Assembly: GCF_000417875.1 (NCBI RefSeq)
Contig: NW_006920869.1
Span: forward strand, 1,729,759 to 1,793,758
Reading direction: 5' to 3'
DNA: 64,000 bases
From: Pseudozyma flocculosa PF-1
Taxonomy: Eukaryota; Basidiomycota; Ustilaginomycetes; Ustilaginales; Ustilaginaceae
Below the pieces are notes generated by a model. The model was not told where the DNA came from and did not search any database. It was given only the letters and a program-made list of their open reading frames with translations. The first letter of the stretch is position 1. Each line of letters begins with the position of its first letter. The position numbers and the translations under genes are program-made. This document shows positions 48,584 through 57,661 of the stretch, piece by piece.

Positions 48584-49561
48584 TCACCAGCGCGCCGAGA
48601 CGAGACCGAGGATCTGCTCGCAGATCGACTGGCACTCGTCCTCGCTGTAGCCCTTTCCGCTATCACGCAGCGACGCATCCTGGAGGCTCTTGAGGAGGTG
48701 GTCGTCGCTGGGCTCGCCCAGCCGCTCTGCCTCCTCGAGGATCCGCTTGACCTGGTCCGGCAGGATGTCCCACCGGTGCGCCGCGAGGATGCCATCGCCC
48801 ACGCCGCGAATCTCAAACTCGATCAGCTCGTCGGCCGCCGAAGCCGGCAGCGCCGTGTAGGATCGCGGCTGGATCAGGAGCGTCGATATGGAACGGGACG
48901 CGTCGGCCGGCGAGGCCATGCCTGATGACGCCGAGCCGGACGACGACGATGCGGCGCCCGGGTCGACGACGGAGCTTGGGGCAATGAGGTCGAACAGGCA
49001 GTCGGGCGCCCGCATCGTCGCGCCACCGCCGCCGCCGCCGCTGCTGCTGCCGACACGGCCTTCCTCCTTTGTCGGGCTCGCCTCGGGCGTGATCAGCCCG
49101 CCCGGGTTTTTTGCCGGCGTGAGCGGAGGGGCGGTGGGGTTGATGCGGCGTTCTCGGCTGGCGATGCCGACGATGCGCAGGTCCTCGACGCTGGCGCGGA
49201 TCCTCTCCCACTGGGCGCGGTCGAGCCTCTCTACGCGCTTCTTGACACCGTCGACGAAGAAGTTGGGCTCAAAGAGCGCGTGCACCAGCTGCCTGCTCCC
49301 CGGCGCTGCTGCCGCGGTCGATGCTGGAGGCGCTCCCGTCTCGGCGGTGGCGGAAGATGTGGGGGCGACTTTGGACGTGGTGTGGATGAGGACGCAGGTT
49401 TCGAGCGAAGGGGTGAGGCGGCCGAGGGTGAGGACCGAGGGGCGAGAGGTGAGGGCGGCACTGGCGAGGGAGCGCTTGCGCCGAAGGCGAGAGGTCATGT
49501 CCATTGCGACCTGGTCAAAAGCAGGCGACGAGGGGAGCGAGGGCGAGGCCGACGCCGACAT
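48584..49561 (-). CDS. Conserved-looking protein of unknown function
   Basis: Single exon, 325 residues from the Met at 49561 (GACATGTC context). The open frame extends further upstream, but that part has no protein character. I recognise no domain. Seen: a basic patch (24-30, SRLRRKR), two ordered-looking blocks (about 40-64 SVLTLGRLTPSLETCVLIH; 90-140 LVHALFEPNFFVDGVKKRV through EDLRIVGIASRERR), a Ser/Gly linker (about 150-220, with TPA and TPE sites), and a C-terminal block (about 226-325) with LLIQPRSYTALP, EFEIRGVGDGILAAHRWDILPDQV and a helical end. No signal peptide or membrane segment is seen. Codon bias and the alternation of ordered and low-complexity parts argue that it is a real gene. 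Confidence 0.68.
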   Translation of the reverse strand: MSASASPSLPSSPAFDQVAMDMTSRLRRKRSLASAALTSRPSVLTLGRLTPSLETCVLIHTTSKVAPTSSATAETGAPPASTAAAAPGSRQLVHALFEPNFFVDGVKKRVERLDRAQWERIRASVEDLRIVGIASRERRINPTAPPLTPAKNPGGLITPEASPTKEEGRVGSSSGGGGGGATMRAPDCLFDLIAPSSVVDPGAASSSSGSASSGMASPADASRSISTLLIQPRSYTALPASAADELIEFEIRGVGDGILAAHRWDILPDQVKRILEEAERLGEPSDDHLLKSLQDASLRDSGKGYSEDECQSICEQILGLVSARW

Positions 49562-50819
49562 GGTCGACTGGGCGGTGTACGTCGGGGGCTGAGGCGGGTG
49601 TGGTGCGCTGGCGAGACGAGGTTGTGGAAAGAGGAGATATACGCTGGTCGAGGGGGTCTCGGTCACGGTGCAGAGGAGAGGGAAGGGCAAGGGAGATGCG
49701 GAAGTGGCGGTGACGAGGATGGTGACAGCTGGACGGAGGTTGAAGCCGTGAGCGGGGAGGGCACGTTGGCGTTGGGGACAAAGGGGAGAGCGGTGGTCGA
49801 GGCAGGCTCGGTGATGGTGGTGGTGGTGGTGGCAGGCGGCAAAAGGCGGGGATGTGATGTGGCAAACTGAATCGTGGCGGCAGGTAGGCTTTGGCCTCGT
49901 CGGTGGGTGCGTGTGACACGGAGGAACGGGCCGCCGCCGCTGGTGCTGCTTCGATGTAGTCACGGTCGGTTGGAGGGGTGCTCGGTGCATATGAAGACGC
50001 AGGCCAGGCAAAGCATGCGGCGTGGGCCGTAAGCGCCAAAAAAGCTGGGGCAACGGCGCCGGTCCAAGCGCACCGTTCGCTTTGATTCCGCTTGACCGCC
50101 CGCTTTGATTCCGCTTGATGAGGTTAGGCTAGGCCAGGCTAGGCCGGTAGCCGCTCCGTACCCCGCCCAGTTGCCCGTCCGCAAGGCAAGCTGGCAGGCA
50201 TAGACTCTCTAGGGGCGCGTGATATGACTCTGGCTCGGCCAGGTGCGGTCGATCTACCTCTTACACTAGGCTGCCGCTGCTCCTCGGACGGGCTAGGTGG
50301 GGGACCCACAAGACCTAGCCTGTGTGGCTCCCATTCAGCCCCCCCTTCACCAAGCTTTCCTCGCGCGTCCGCCTGGCTGGGCGAGCCAGAGCTCAGGGGG
50401 GGGCGCCTTCACTTCAGTCTGAGCTGGGACCGAACCAGCAGCCTGTGGCTGCGCTCTGCAAGGGTCCCGGCAGCAGCTGACGCGGGCGGCGGTCGGGTCG
50501 GTGTCTCATGCGGTGTTGATCATCTTAGCTTGTGGGCTGAAGCCAAGAGGCTGCTCAGATCTGGCGCCGACGGCCGCTTTCAACGGCCGAACCTGGCTCA
50601 GCGACGCCTCTTTTCTCTATCTCTCTCTCTCCGCGCCGCTTTCCTTGCTTCCATCCAAACAGCCTCTCTCTCGCATTCGTTCACTTCATCCGGGCCTCGC
50701 CCTGCTCGCCCAGTCGCCCTGACCGCCCGTCGCACGCACGCGACCATCTCACCCAGGCAAAAATCACATCTGGCCATTGCAGTCGACAACCACCAACAGC
50801 ACCCCTCGTCGCCGCCCCG
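49562..50819. other. Intergenic region with an 18-bp direct repeat
   Basis: 1.26 kb upstream of the unknown gene and beyond the 3' end of the serine hydrolase. Apart from the direct repeat and a nearby AGGCTAGGCC duplication (about 50124-50144), nothing is recognised. Confidence 0.45.
50078..50118 (+). repeat. 18-bp direct repeat with 5-bp spacer
   Basis: The same 18 bp (CGCTTTGATTCCGCTTGA) occurs at 50078-50095 and at 50101-50118, about 520 bp before the start of the unknown gene. Spacing of 23 bp, about two helical turns, would suit a dimeric DNA-binding protein, but this is conjecture. Confidence 0.85.
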
Positions 50820-52016
50820 CTACTCCTCCTTCCTCGGGTCGACAATGTTGTGGATCTTGGGCTCAAAGTCGAAAAAGAAGGGCACCACCACCGGCTCCAG
50901 GAAGAAGGGATACTGGTTGACCTGCACCATGCCGCACGTTCCCCGGTCCAGCGAGATGAACCAGTAGTGGTTCATGATGCCCGCCCACCAGATGCCACGC
51001 CCGCGCCCGTTGGGCAGGTTGTTGGCCACGCACCCGCCAAAGCACCACTGCTTCTCGAACCCGGGCAGGATCGAAAACGGGTTCGTCACCTTGGGTTGCG
51101 TCGCCATCACCGGTCGGTCCAGGTCCTTGACCAGCTCCGCCGAGAGCTGCTCCTCGAACAGCAGCTCCACCGTCTCGGGCTTGAGGATCTGACCGCCCTT
51201 GGGGTGCGTGCCCCTGTTGAGCAGTGCCACTAGGATTTGGCCGTACTCGCCCGCGCTGGCGTACAGGCCAGCGCCGCCGTACTGCACCTCAATCTTGGAC
51301 TCGTCCTGCTGCAGCGGGTGCGGGATCTCGTGGATGCTCCCGTCGGCCGGGTCGCGGTACGTGGTGCCCGACTTGGGCGCCAGCAGCCCGCCAGTCTGCG
51401 GCTTGAACGTCATGCCCTTGATGCCCAGCGGCTTGAAGATGTGCTCCTTGAAGTAGCCGTCGAGGTCCTGGCCCGACACGGCCTCGACAATCTGGCCGCA
51501 CCAGTCGATCGAGCTGCCGTACTCCCAGCGGGTGCCCGGGTCGGCGATCATGGGCGCCTCGATCGACGACTTGGCGCACCCGAACGCATCGATGCCGTTC
51601 TTGGCGCAATAGGCGTCGACGGCCTCGTTGAAAAAGGGGTACGTCTGGCCCGAAGTGTGGCTGGCCAGCTCGCGCACCGTCGGCTGGCGCTTGGGCGGTC
51701 GCAGCGAGCCGTCGGCCTCGATGACCTGGAGCTTGGTGATGCCCGGAACGTACTTGTCGGCGGGCGAGTCGAGGTCGACCTTGCCCTGCTCGACGAGCTG
51801 CAGCAGCGCGATGACGGTGACGAGCTTGGTGCAGCTCGCAATCCAGAAGGGCGTCTCGGTCGTCACGTCCTTGCCCGACGAGGGCGACAGCTTGCCCGCG
51901 GCGGCGTGGGCAATCGTCCCGTTGCGGTCGCCCGCCCACACGGCGGCGCCCGGGAAGCTCGACTGCCCCACGAGCTGGTCGACGAACGCCTGTGCGACGG
52001 CCTGGGCGGATGTCAT
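50820..52016 (-). CDS. Beta-lactamase-fold serine hydrolase/transesterase (EstB/LovD type)
   Basis: Single exon, 398 residues, start CACCATGAC. The family comprises esterases, amidases and acyltransferases on the class C beta-lactamase fold. Seen: the nucleophile motif S61-C-T-K64 (SxxK) in FWIASCTKL; Y166-G-S168, matching the YxN/YxS motif of esterases such as EstB and the acyltransferase LovD; the HTSG block (120-123); and the C-terminal WWAGIMNHYWFISLDRGT segment, which in this subfamily replaces the KTG motif of true beta-lactamases. No signal peptide is seen, so a cytosolic or peroxisomal enzyme is likely; the C-terminus (RKEE) is not a PTS1. The substrate cannot be inferred, and there is no adjacent polyketide or peptide synthase. 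A perfect TATA-like box lies 141 bp upstream. Confidence 0.9.
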   Translation of the reverse strand: MTSAQAVAQAFVDQLVGQSSFPGAAVWAGDRNGTIAHAAAGKLSPSSGKDVTTETPFWIASCTKLVTVIALLQLVEQGKVDLDSPADKYVPGITKLQVIEADGSLRPPKRQPTVRELASHTSGQTYPFFNEAVDAYCAKNGIDAFGCAKSSIEAPMIADPGTRWEYGSSIDWCGQIVEAVSGQDLDGYFKEHIFKPLGIKGMTFKPQTGGLLAPKSGTTYRDPADGSIHEIPHPLQQDESKIEVQYGGAGLYASAGEYGQILVALLNRGTHPKGGQILKPETVELLFEEQLSAELVKDLDRPVMATQPKVTNPFSILPGFEKQWCFGGCVANNLPNGRGRGIWWAGIMNHYWFISLDRGTCGMVQVNQYPFFLEPVVVPFFFDFEPKIHNIVDPRKEE

Positions 52017-52552
52017 GGTGGTGATGGTGGTGCTCGGCGAGGATCACTCGGTAGTATGAACGGTGGAAACGGTCGGCGCCAGGTTGTGGTTGGCGGGAGG
52101 GAGTGGGAAAGAAGACGAGATACGTGAAGCAAGGTCTGGCTCTGGCTGATGGCTTCCTATATAGACCGTGGTGCGGCTGGTGGCCGCCATCCCCGCAGCG
52201 TAATAACGCTGAGGTGCTGTGTACTGGTATGGCTCGTCAGGTGGCCCCGGCGTTCCAGAGGTAGTTACGGCCGCGCTTGCTCGCCCATCCAACCGAGGTC
52301 TGGCGAGGGGGCCGGCATCCCGCCAGGCAACAAGGATCCGGGGCAAATAGAGCTCGCCGCCTGACCCCGCATCGCGTGGAGGTCATCACGGAAGCCACTT
52401 TAGCTTGGGTCCTCCCTCGTCTTTGTCTTGATCGGCGGCACACTTCCGACCCGTCTCGATGGAGCAAGATACGGCATCTCGATTCCGCCACTTCCGACAT
52501 CTGCTCGACTCGCAAGACCGGGCCGCTCGAAGCCCGTCATTGCCGTCTGCTT
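52017..52552. other. Promoter of serine hydrolase and 3' end of release factor
   Basis: 536 bp between two minus-strand genes, with one clear TATA-like element (52157-52164). Nothing else recognised. Confidence 0.45.
52157..52164 (-). promoter_or_regulatory. TATA-like box of the serine hydrolase gene
   Basis: CTATATAG, a palindrome in otherwise GC-rich DNA, sits 141 bp upstream of the ATG at 52016. TATA-containing promoters in fungi tend to be inducible genes. Confidence 0.5.
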
Positions 52553-54266
52553 CTACCTCTTCTTGCTCTTGCCCTTGCCGTTGCTCGAGCCGCCAGCGCC
52601 AGCGGCGTCAGCGCCGCCAGGTCCACCTTGGGCCGCCTGGCGCTCGTCGCCCTCGGCCAGCTCCAGCAGCACCTCGAGCTTGCGCCGCTTTGACTCGGCC
52701 TCGAGCTGCGACAGCATGTACTCGAGCCCCAGCCCCACCTCGTGCTCGCCCTCCATAATCGAGTCAATGCCCGAGAGCGAGAGGTTGATGCGGTGGTCCG
52801 TCACACGGTCCTGCCGTCATCATTGTCATCCGTCAACCGACGCGGCCAATCACAGGAAGACTCCAGGTCAGCTTGGGCGTACAAAGAACGGCGGTGCCCC
52901 GTGCAACGACCGCGGCGCCACTCACCTGGGGAAAGTTGTAAGTCCTGATTCGGTCAGACCGGTCCATGCCCGCCACCTGGGCGAGGCGCTTGGCGCGGTT
53001 GCCCTCGACCTCTTCTCGCATCTTGCGGTCCAGCAGGCGGGCGCGGAGGATGTCCCACGCCTTGGTCCGGTTCTGGTGCTGGCTCCTCGAGTCCTGCATC
53101 GACACCGTGATGCCCGTCGGCTCGTGGGTGAGTCGGATGGCCGACTCGGTCTTGTTGACGTGCTGCCCTCCGGCGCCCCTCGAGCGCATCACCTCGGTCT
53201 TGACGTCCTTGGGGTCCACGACGTCGTCGGCCTTGGCCGACTCTCCCGAGTTGGCCGAGACGGGCAGCACCATGACGGCGATCGTCGAGCTCTGCAGCTT
53301 GCCCAGGTTCTGCGTGGCGGGGATCCGCTGCACCCGGTGCACGCCCGCTTCGAACTTGAGCCGGCGGTAGGCGCCCCGGCCCTTGACCTCGAGGATGGCC
53401 TCCTTGAGCCCCAGGCCCGATCCGCTGCTGCTCGTCGTCACGTCGGTGCTGGTGAGCGACAGCGTCTCGACCTGCCACTGACCGCCCCCGTCCTCGTCGG
53501 CCGGCTTGTTCTCGCAGAACTTGGTGTACATCCTCGTCACCTCGCCCACGAACAGGCTCGACTCCTGACCTCCGACGCCCGGCCGAAGCTCGAGGATGGC
53601 CCCCTCGGCGGTGGCCTCGATGGGGTCGACCGAGGTGCTCAGCAGCACCTCTTGCAGCTCTGCGCGCACGTCGTCGAGCTCGGACTCGAGCGATGGCAGC
53701 TCCTCGAGCGCCATCGCCCGCATGTCCTCGTCAGGATCCGACTCGCTCATCTTGATGGTCGAAACAAGCTGCTTGCGCTTGGCCTCGAAGCTCTCCCAGA
53801 CCTGGCGGACGGGTTCGAGCTCCTTGAGCTGCTTGCCGACGACATCTGCGGCGAAAGTCCCGCTACCGCCTTCATATGTCGATGGCGAGGATGGTCCTCC
53901 TTCGGTCGCACTCCCGCCTGCTGCTGCTGCTGCTTGCTCGTACAGCAGCCTCTCGCGCTGCTGCATCTTGGTCTTTGCGAGGCGCACCGCGACGTCTCGG
54001 TCGATATCGAGCACAGGTCCATCCTGAGCAGGCGCAGATCTGCTTGCTGATGTCGATGCTAGCCGTGACCGGTACGAGGGGTCGAAAATCGGCCGAGGAT
54101 CGAGAGAGCGGGCTGTCCTGGGTGTGCCGGCGGAACGGGAGGCGGTCGAGGTGCATGGTCGGCACTGGGAGCACAGCGCTCTCCGCGGAGTGACATTCGC
54201 AGATCGCCCTGCTCTCGATGAGCAGGTCAGCAGGCTAGCTGCGAGTGAAGTCGACGGCCTCGACAT
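52553..54266 (-). CDS. MRF1: Mitochondrial class I peptide chain release factor (RF1 family)
   Basis: Two exons: 54266-52926 and 52810-52553, intron 52811-52925 (GTGAGT...GGCAG, phase 0); 532 residues. Class I factors release the peptide at stop codons through the GGQ loop. Seen: an Arg/Ser/Thr-rich, acid-poor N-terminus (about 1-70) consistent with a mitochondrial presequence; a coiled domain; GVGGQESSLFVGEV; GVHRVQRIPATQ; the catalytic GAGGQHVNKTESAIRLTH (GGQ near 365); and SRSQHQNRTKAWDILRARL. The splice restores RTYNFPQ-DRVTDHRINLSL, a family hallmark. RF1 is favoured over the peptidyl-tRNA hydrolase ICT1 by length and by the intact codon-recognition region. After the core there is a Gly/Ala-rich, Lys-ending extension of about 50 residues. 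Start choice: the Met at 54266 gives the best presequence. Confidence 0.92.
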
Positions 54267-54989
54267 GTGGCGATTGAATGTCCGAAGTGAATGGTGGCGG
54301 TGGTAGAAGTCAGCGAGACGGCACGAGGCGAGGAGCAGTCCCTCCCGGTCCCAACTCGACTTTCTTCTTGAACCCCCTTCCTCGGGAGTCGGGCAATTCG
54401 ATTGGCCCAGCCGGGTCAGGAGCGGGACGGGGCTGTGGGTCGGAACTCGGGATGGCGTAAGAGGGCGGCCGGATGATAAAGCCAGCCAGCCAGGCCTGGC
54501 CTGGCCAGCCAAGCGCGGACCCTGCCGGTCACCCGCGACTCTCTGCCGCCCAGATGCCCGTAACCAGCAGGGTGTCGCTCTCACCACGACCGCCGCTGCC
54601 TACCGGTACCTCACTTCCTTCAGCCTCCCCTCGCACGACATCGCATCGTCACCGCATGCGCGCACCAGCCAGCTCGATCCGACATGCCTCATCGGCTCAG
54701 AGAGCCTCTCTTCGGCCCGCTGCCTCGAGGATGTGGCAGGGCGACATCCGATGTCGCGTGCACCGGGCCACCTAGCTTCGGCCTGTGACCGCGGCGGTAC
54801 ACAGATCTCGATCCTCGACCAGCCGTCCTGGCCCTCCTTTCCATCGGCCGCACCTTTGCTGCACCGGCACGCTGCCCGCTGCGTACTTAACAGCTCCCTG
54901 TCGAAGTCAAGCCGAGGTCAAGCCCACCGTCCTGCCTCCTCGCTCTTCGAATCGACTGCACCTCCGCCTATCACAGATCGTTCCTCAGC
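54267..54989. other. Divergent promoter region between MRF1 and the bHLH gene
   Basis: 723 bp shared by divergent genes. No repeat or reading frame of note. A C/T-rich leader lies upstream of the bHLH start. Confidence 0.45.
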
Positions 54990-56539
54990 ATGCCCAGCGC
55001 ACGCAGAAACAAGCCTGCGTCGTCGTCGACCACATCCGTCCCGACTCCGGCGGCCGAATCCACTGCCTCTTCGGCATCGCCACCGAAAAAGTCTCGGGTC
55101 CTTCGTCGAAAGACCGACCATTCCGTCATCGAACGTCGACGCCGCGAAAAGATCAACGAGAAGCTCGTCCAGCTCCAGTCTGTCGTCCCGGCCTGCCGGC
55201 GAGAATGCCAGGACCTGTTCGAGAGGCGTTTCGACGGTGCCACCGCTACCGCTGCCGAGTCATCGAAACGGCAAACATCGACCGATAAACTGGCAAAGGC
55301 CAAGGAAGACATGCAGCACAAGATCCGGACCAGCATGGTCCTGGAGAAGCTCTGCATCATCTCGCACACCGTCGGTGAGTACCAGTCCTGGCATGCTTCA
55401 CCTGACAGCGATCGTCCGCAGCACAGTCTCTGACCATGATGCGGGTCTCTCCCTCTCACTTCGCAGACTACGTGTTGGAATTGCGAGCAGAACTCGAGCA
55501 GCTCAAAGGTCGATGCAGGTCGGAGCACGGAGCAACCAGTCCGGGCACGTCGCCGGCGGACACCGAGCGCCTGCTGGGCAAGAGCATGGCCGATCACTAC
55601 CAGGAAGCGCATCCTCCATCGCAGACTCAAGCATGTGTTGGCGAGGCCGAGGTTTCGAAGCGCCGAGTAGCCCGGGGACGTTCGGCTTCGACGTCGACGG
55701 CATCGAGCTCCACGCCTACGACGCCTCCGCAGAGCCCACGGCACGCCTGTACGCCTTCAATTAGCAAGATCGTCGAACTGCCGGGCGGTGGCAGGCTCCA
55801 AGACGATCGGACCTTGTCCGCGCCCTCCTGCTCGCACGTCGCCAAAAAGGTGCGGCTGCACTGGGGAAGCGACCGGGTGCGCAGCAGTGCGGTCAAGAAT
55901 GCCCGATGCCGCGGGTCGGACCACGGCTTCGACGAGCCCGCAGCAGCTACGGCCAAGTCGTCTGCTGCGATCGAGTGCTGCGATGCTTGCGAAGATGTCG
56001 AAGGCGATCATCTGCCTAGTGACGGACTCTGCTCTGACGCATCTTGCTGTGGCGACGCTGGCGCAGACGACGACGACGACGACGACGACGCCGGCTGCTG
56101 CCCCTCGACTACGACGCCGGTCCATCCGGCGGACGCGTGCACGACGGCCCATTGGACGCCGGCGCTGAAGCGGAAGCTCGACGCTGATGACGACGGGCAA
56201 CCTGCAGGCATCTGGCCGTTGTCCGCCCATTCTGCCTGCTGCTCCGGGACTGCCCCTCCGCGCCCATCGCTACCGCCTCCCGGGCAGCTCTTCCCGCACC
56301 TCTGCCATGGCGCGTGGTCCGCCGACCCAAGGACGCGAGGTCGCCTGTTGCTGCCCAAGCCTCACTCGCGCCACCCAGCATCGGCGCAGCGGTCGACGGC
56401 AAGGCCGTCGGGTGGGCCGTCCAGTCCCAGCATTGCCGCCAACGCCGTGTCGCTGTACAGCTCCACGCGAATGACGTCGCTGCCGAGGTCGAGGTACCAC
56501 CATCTTCATCAATGTTCGCATCGCTTCCCTGCCACTTAA
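54990..56539 (+). CDS. bHLH transcription factor with an extended loop
   Basis: Two exons: 54990-55374 and 55467-56539, intron 55375-55466 (GTGAGT...GCAG); 485 residues. Seen: a basic region (about 38-52, TDHSVIERRRREK) with the H44/E48/R52 triad that recognises E-boxes (CANNTG, mostly CACGTG); helix 1 (about 53-66, INEKLVQLQSVVP); a loop of about 45 residues (67-112) instead of the usual 5-20; and helix 2 (about 113-140, SMVLEKLCIISHTVDYVLEL), cut by the intron after HTV. A short leucine-bearing continuation (LRAELEQLKG) could act as a zipper. The rest is Ser/Thr/Pro-rich with an eight-Asp run (near 56069-56092) and many Cys (CCDAC, CSDASCCGD, CC), unusual for a nuclear factor. Target genes are unknown. 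Confidence 0.85.
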
Positions 56540-56684
56540 CGCCCGCCACTTTGCAAGATAGATTGTTTCTCTCGTTCTAACGTAGTGTGTCCAGATCGTG
56601 TACCAGGCGTTTCTTGTGTTGCAGAGTGGATAGAGGTATATGTTGCCGCCGGCAAAGGCGGCCCGGTGCGCCTGGCTCGAAGGC

Positions 56685-57351
56685 CTAGGATGATTTCTCA
56701 GTCTCACTACTTGGCGCCGCCGTCGCCTCTGCCTGTTCCTCCCCGATCTTGTTCACCTCTTGCTGCTCCTTTGCCTCCGCCTTGACGCCGATGAAGTCAA
56801 GCTTGTCGTTGAAGCCGCACGTTTTCAGATCCCTCCACGTCTCTTCTGGCTCATTGTCGCTCTGAAGGTGGAACATTTCGCAGAAGCCGCGGAAGGTGAG
56901 GTTGCCGTCGTCGTCGGTGTCGAGGTACTCTTGGATCTCTTCCTTCGCCTCCTCCGGGAAGGTTGATCCGTTGGTGGCCATGGCGAAGTCATCGAGATCC
57001 GAGGCGGTCAGCGTGTCGTCCTTGGACGGTCGTGGGAGTGAGGTCGAGGGTTGGTGCGCGTCGAGGGTGGGGTTTGCCTTGCGGTAGCTGCTCGAGAAGC
57101 GGGCAAAGATGCGGAGCAGGGCGGCTTCGAGCTGCGGCAGCCGGGGAAAAAGGGACAAATGGGAGAGGTCAGCATTGGGCGATGACGCAGAGCGAAGGAA
57201 CCGGCTTGGGGAGCGGAGGGAGGGCTGAGCCTACCTTGTCGCTGATGTCGCCCTCGTCGTTGATGAGGAGCGCCTTGAGCTTGTCGTTGGCCTCTCGCTC
57301 CTCTGCCGAAACCGGAGCGGGCATCGAGATCTGTTCCTCTGTGTCTGACAT
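56685..57351 (-). CDS. Small acidic protein with a degenerate EF-hand
   Basis: Two exons: 57351-57235 and 57131-56685, intron 57132-57234 (GTAGGC donor, phase 0); 187 residues. Seen: an acidic N-terminus (MSDTEEQISMP), helix LEAALLRIFARFSSSYRK after the splice, and one EF-hand-like loop DTDDDGNLTFRG (110-121). The Asp positions and Gly6 fit, but the twelfth residue is Gly instead of Glu/Asp, so calcium binding is doubtful. A conserved-looking WRDLKTCGFNDKLDF segment and an Ala/Glu-rich end follow. I do not recognise the family. The splice is supported by the short phase-0 exons and by the loss of protein character upstream of 57131. The gene is divergent from MAK5 with only 310 bp between start codons. 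Confidence 0.75.
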
Positions 57352-57661
57352 GGTGCGTGTGAGGTCGTTGAGCGGGCGAGGGTCGAGGTGGTCGGGATGC
57401 AGAGTGTCGGAGGGGGGCTGGCAGGTGGACCCCAAGGAAGAAAGCTCCAGGGGGCCGAGGCTGGCCCCCGGGTTGTCCGACTTCCGAAGTCGAAATTTTT
57501 CGCGGCGGCTGCAGGCGGCTGGCTGGCCTGCCTGGCCCTGCTGGCTCTGGCCCTGGCCCTGTTGGGTTCTTCCTGCTGGCCTCCTTCTCCACTCCAGCCC
57601 CACCACCATCTCCTCTCTCAAGCCTTTCCCCCTGGCGTCGTTGCCGTCGCTTCCAAGCACC
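57352..57661. promoter_or_regulatory. Short bidirectional promoter (EF-hand-like gene / MAK5)
   Basis: Only 310 bp separate the two divergent start codons, so the genes probably share control elements. It contains GGCCTGGC/CCCTGG repeats around 57520-57560. No TATA-like box is evident, fitting a housekeeping promoter. Confidence 0.5.

Noticed and set aside
57008..57351. Treating the sequence upstream of the EF-hand-like exon (MSLFPRLPQ...) as its true N-terminus
   Set aside because: That part contains an intron acceptor; splicing to the exon starting MSDTEEQ is in phase and gives a better start context.
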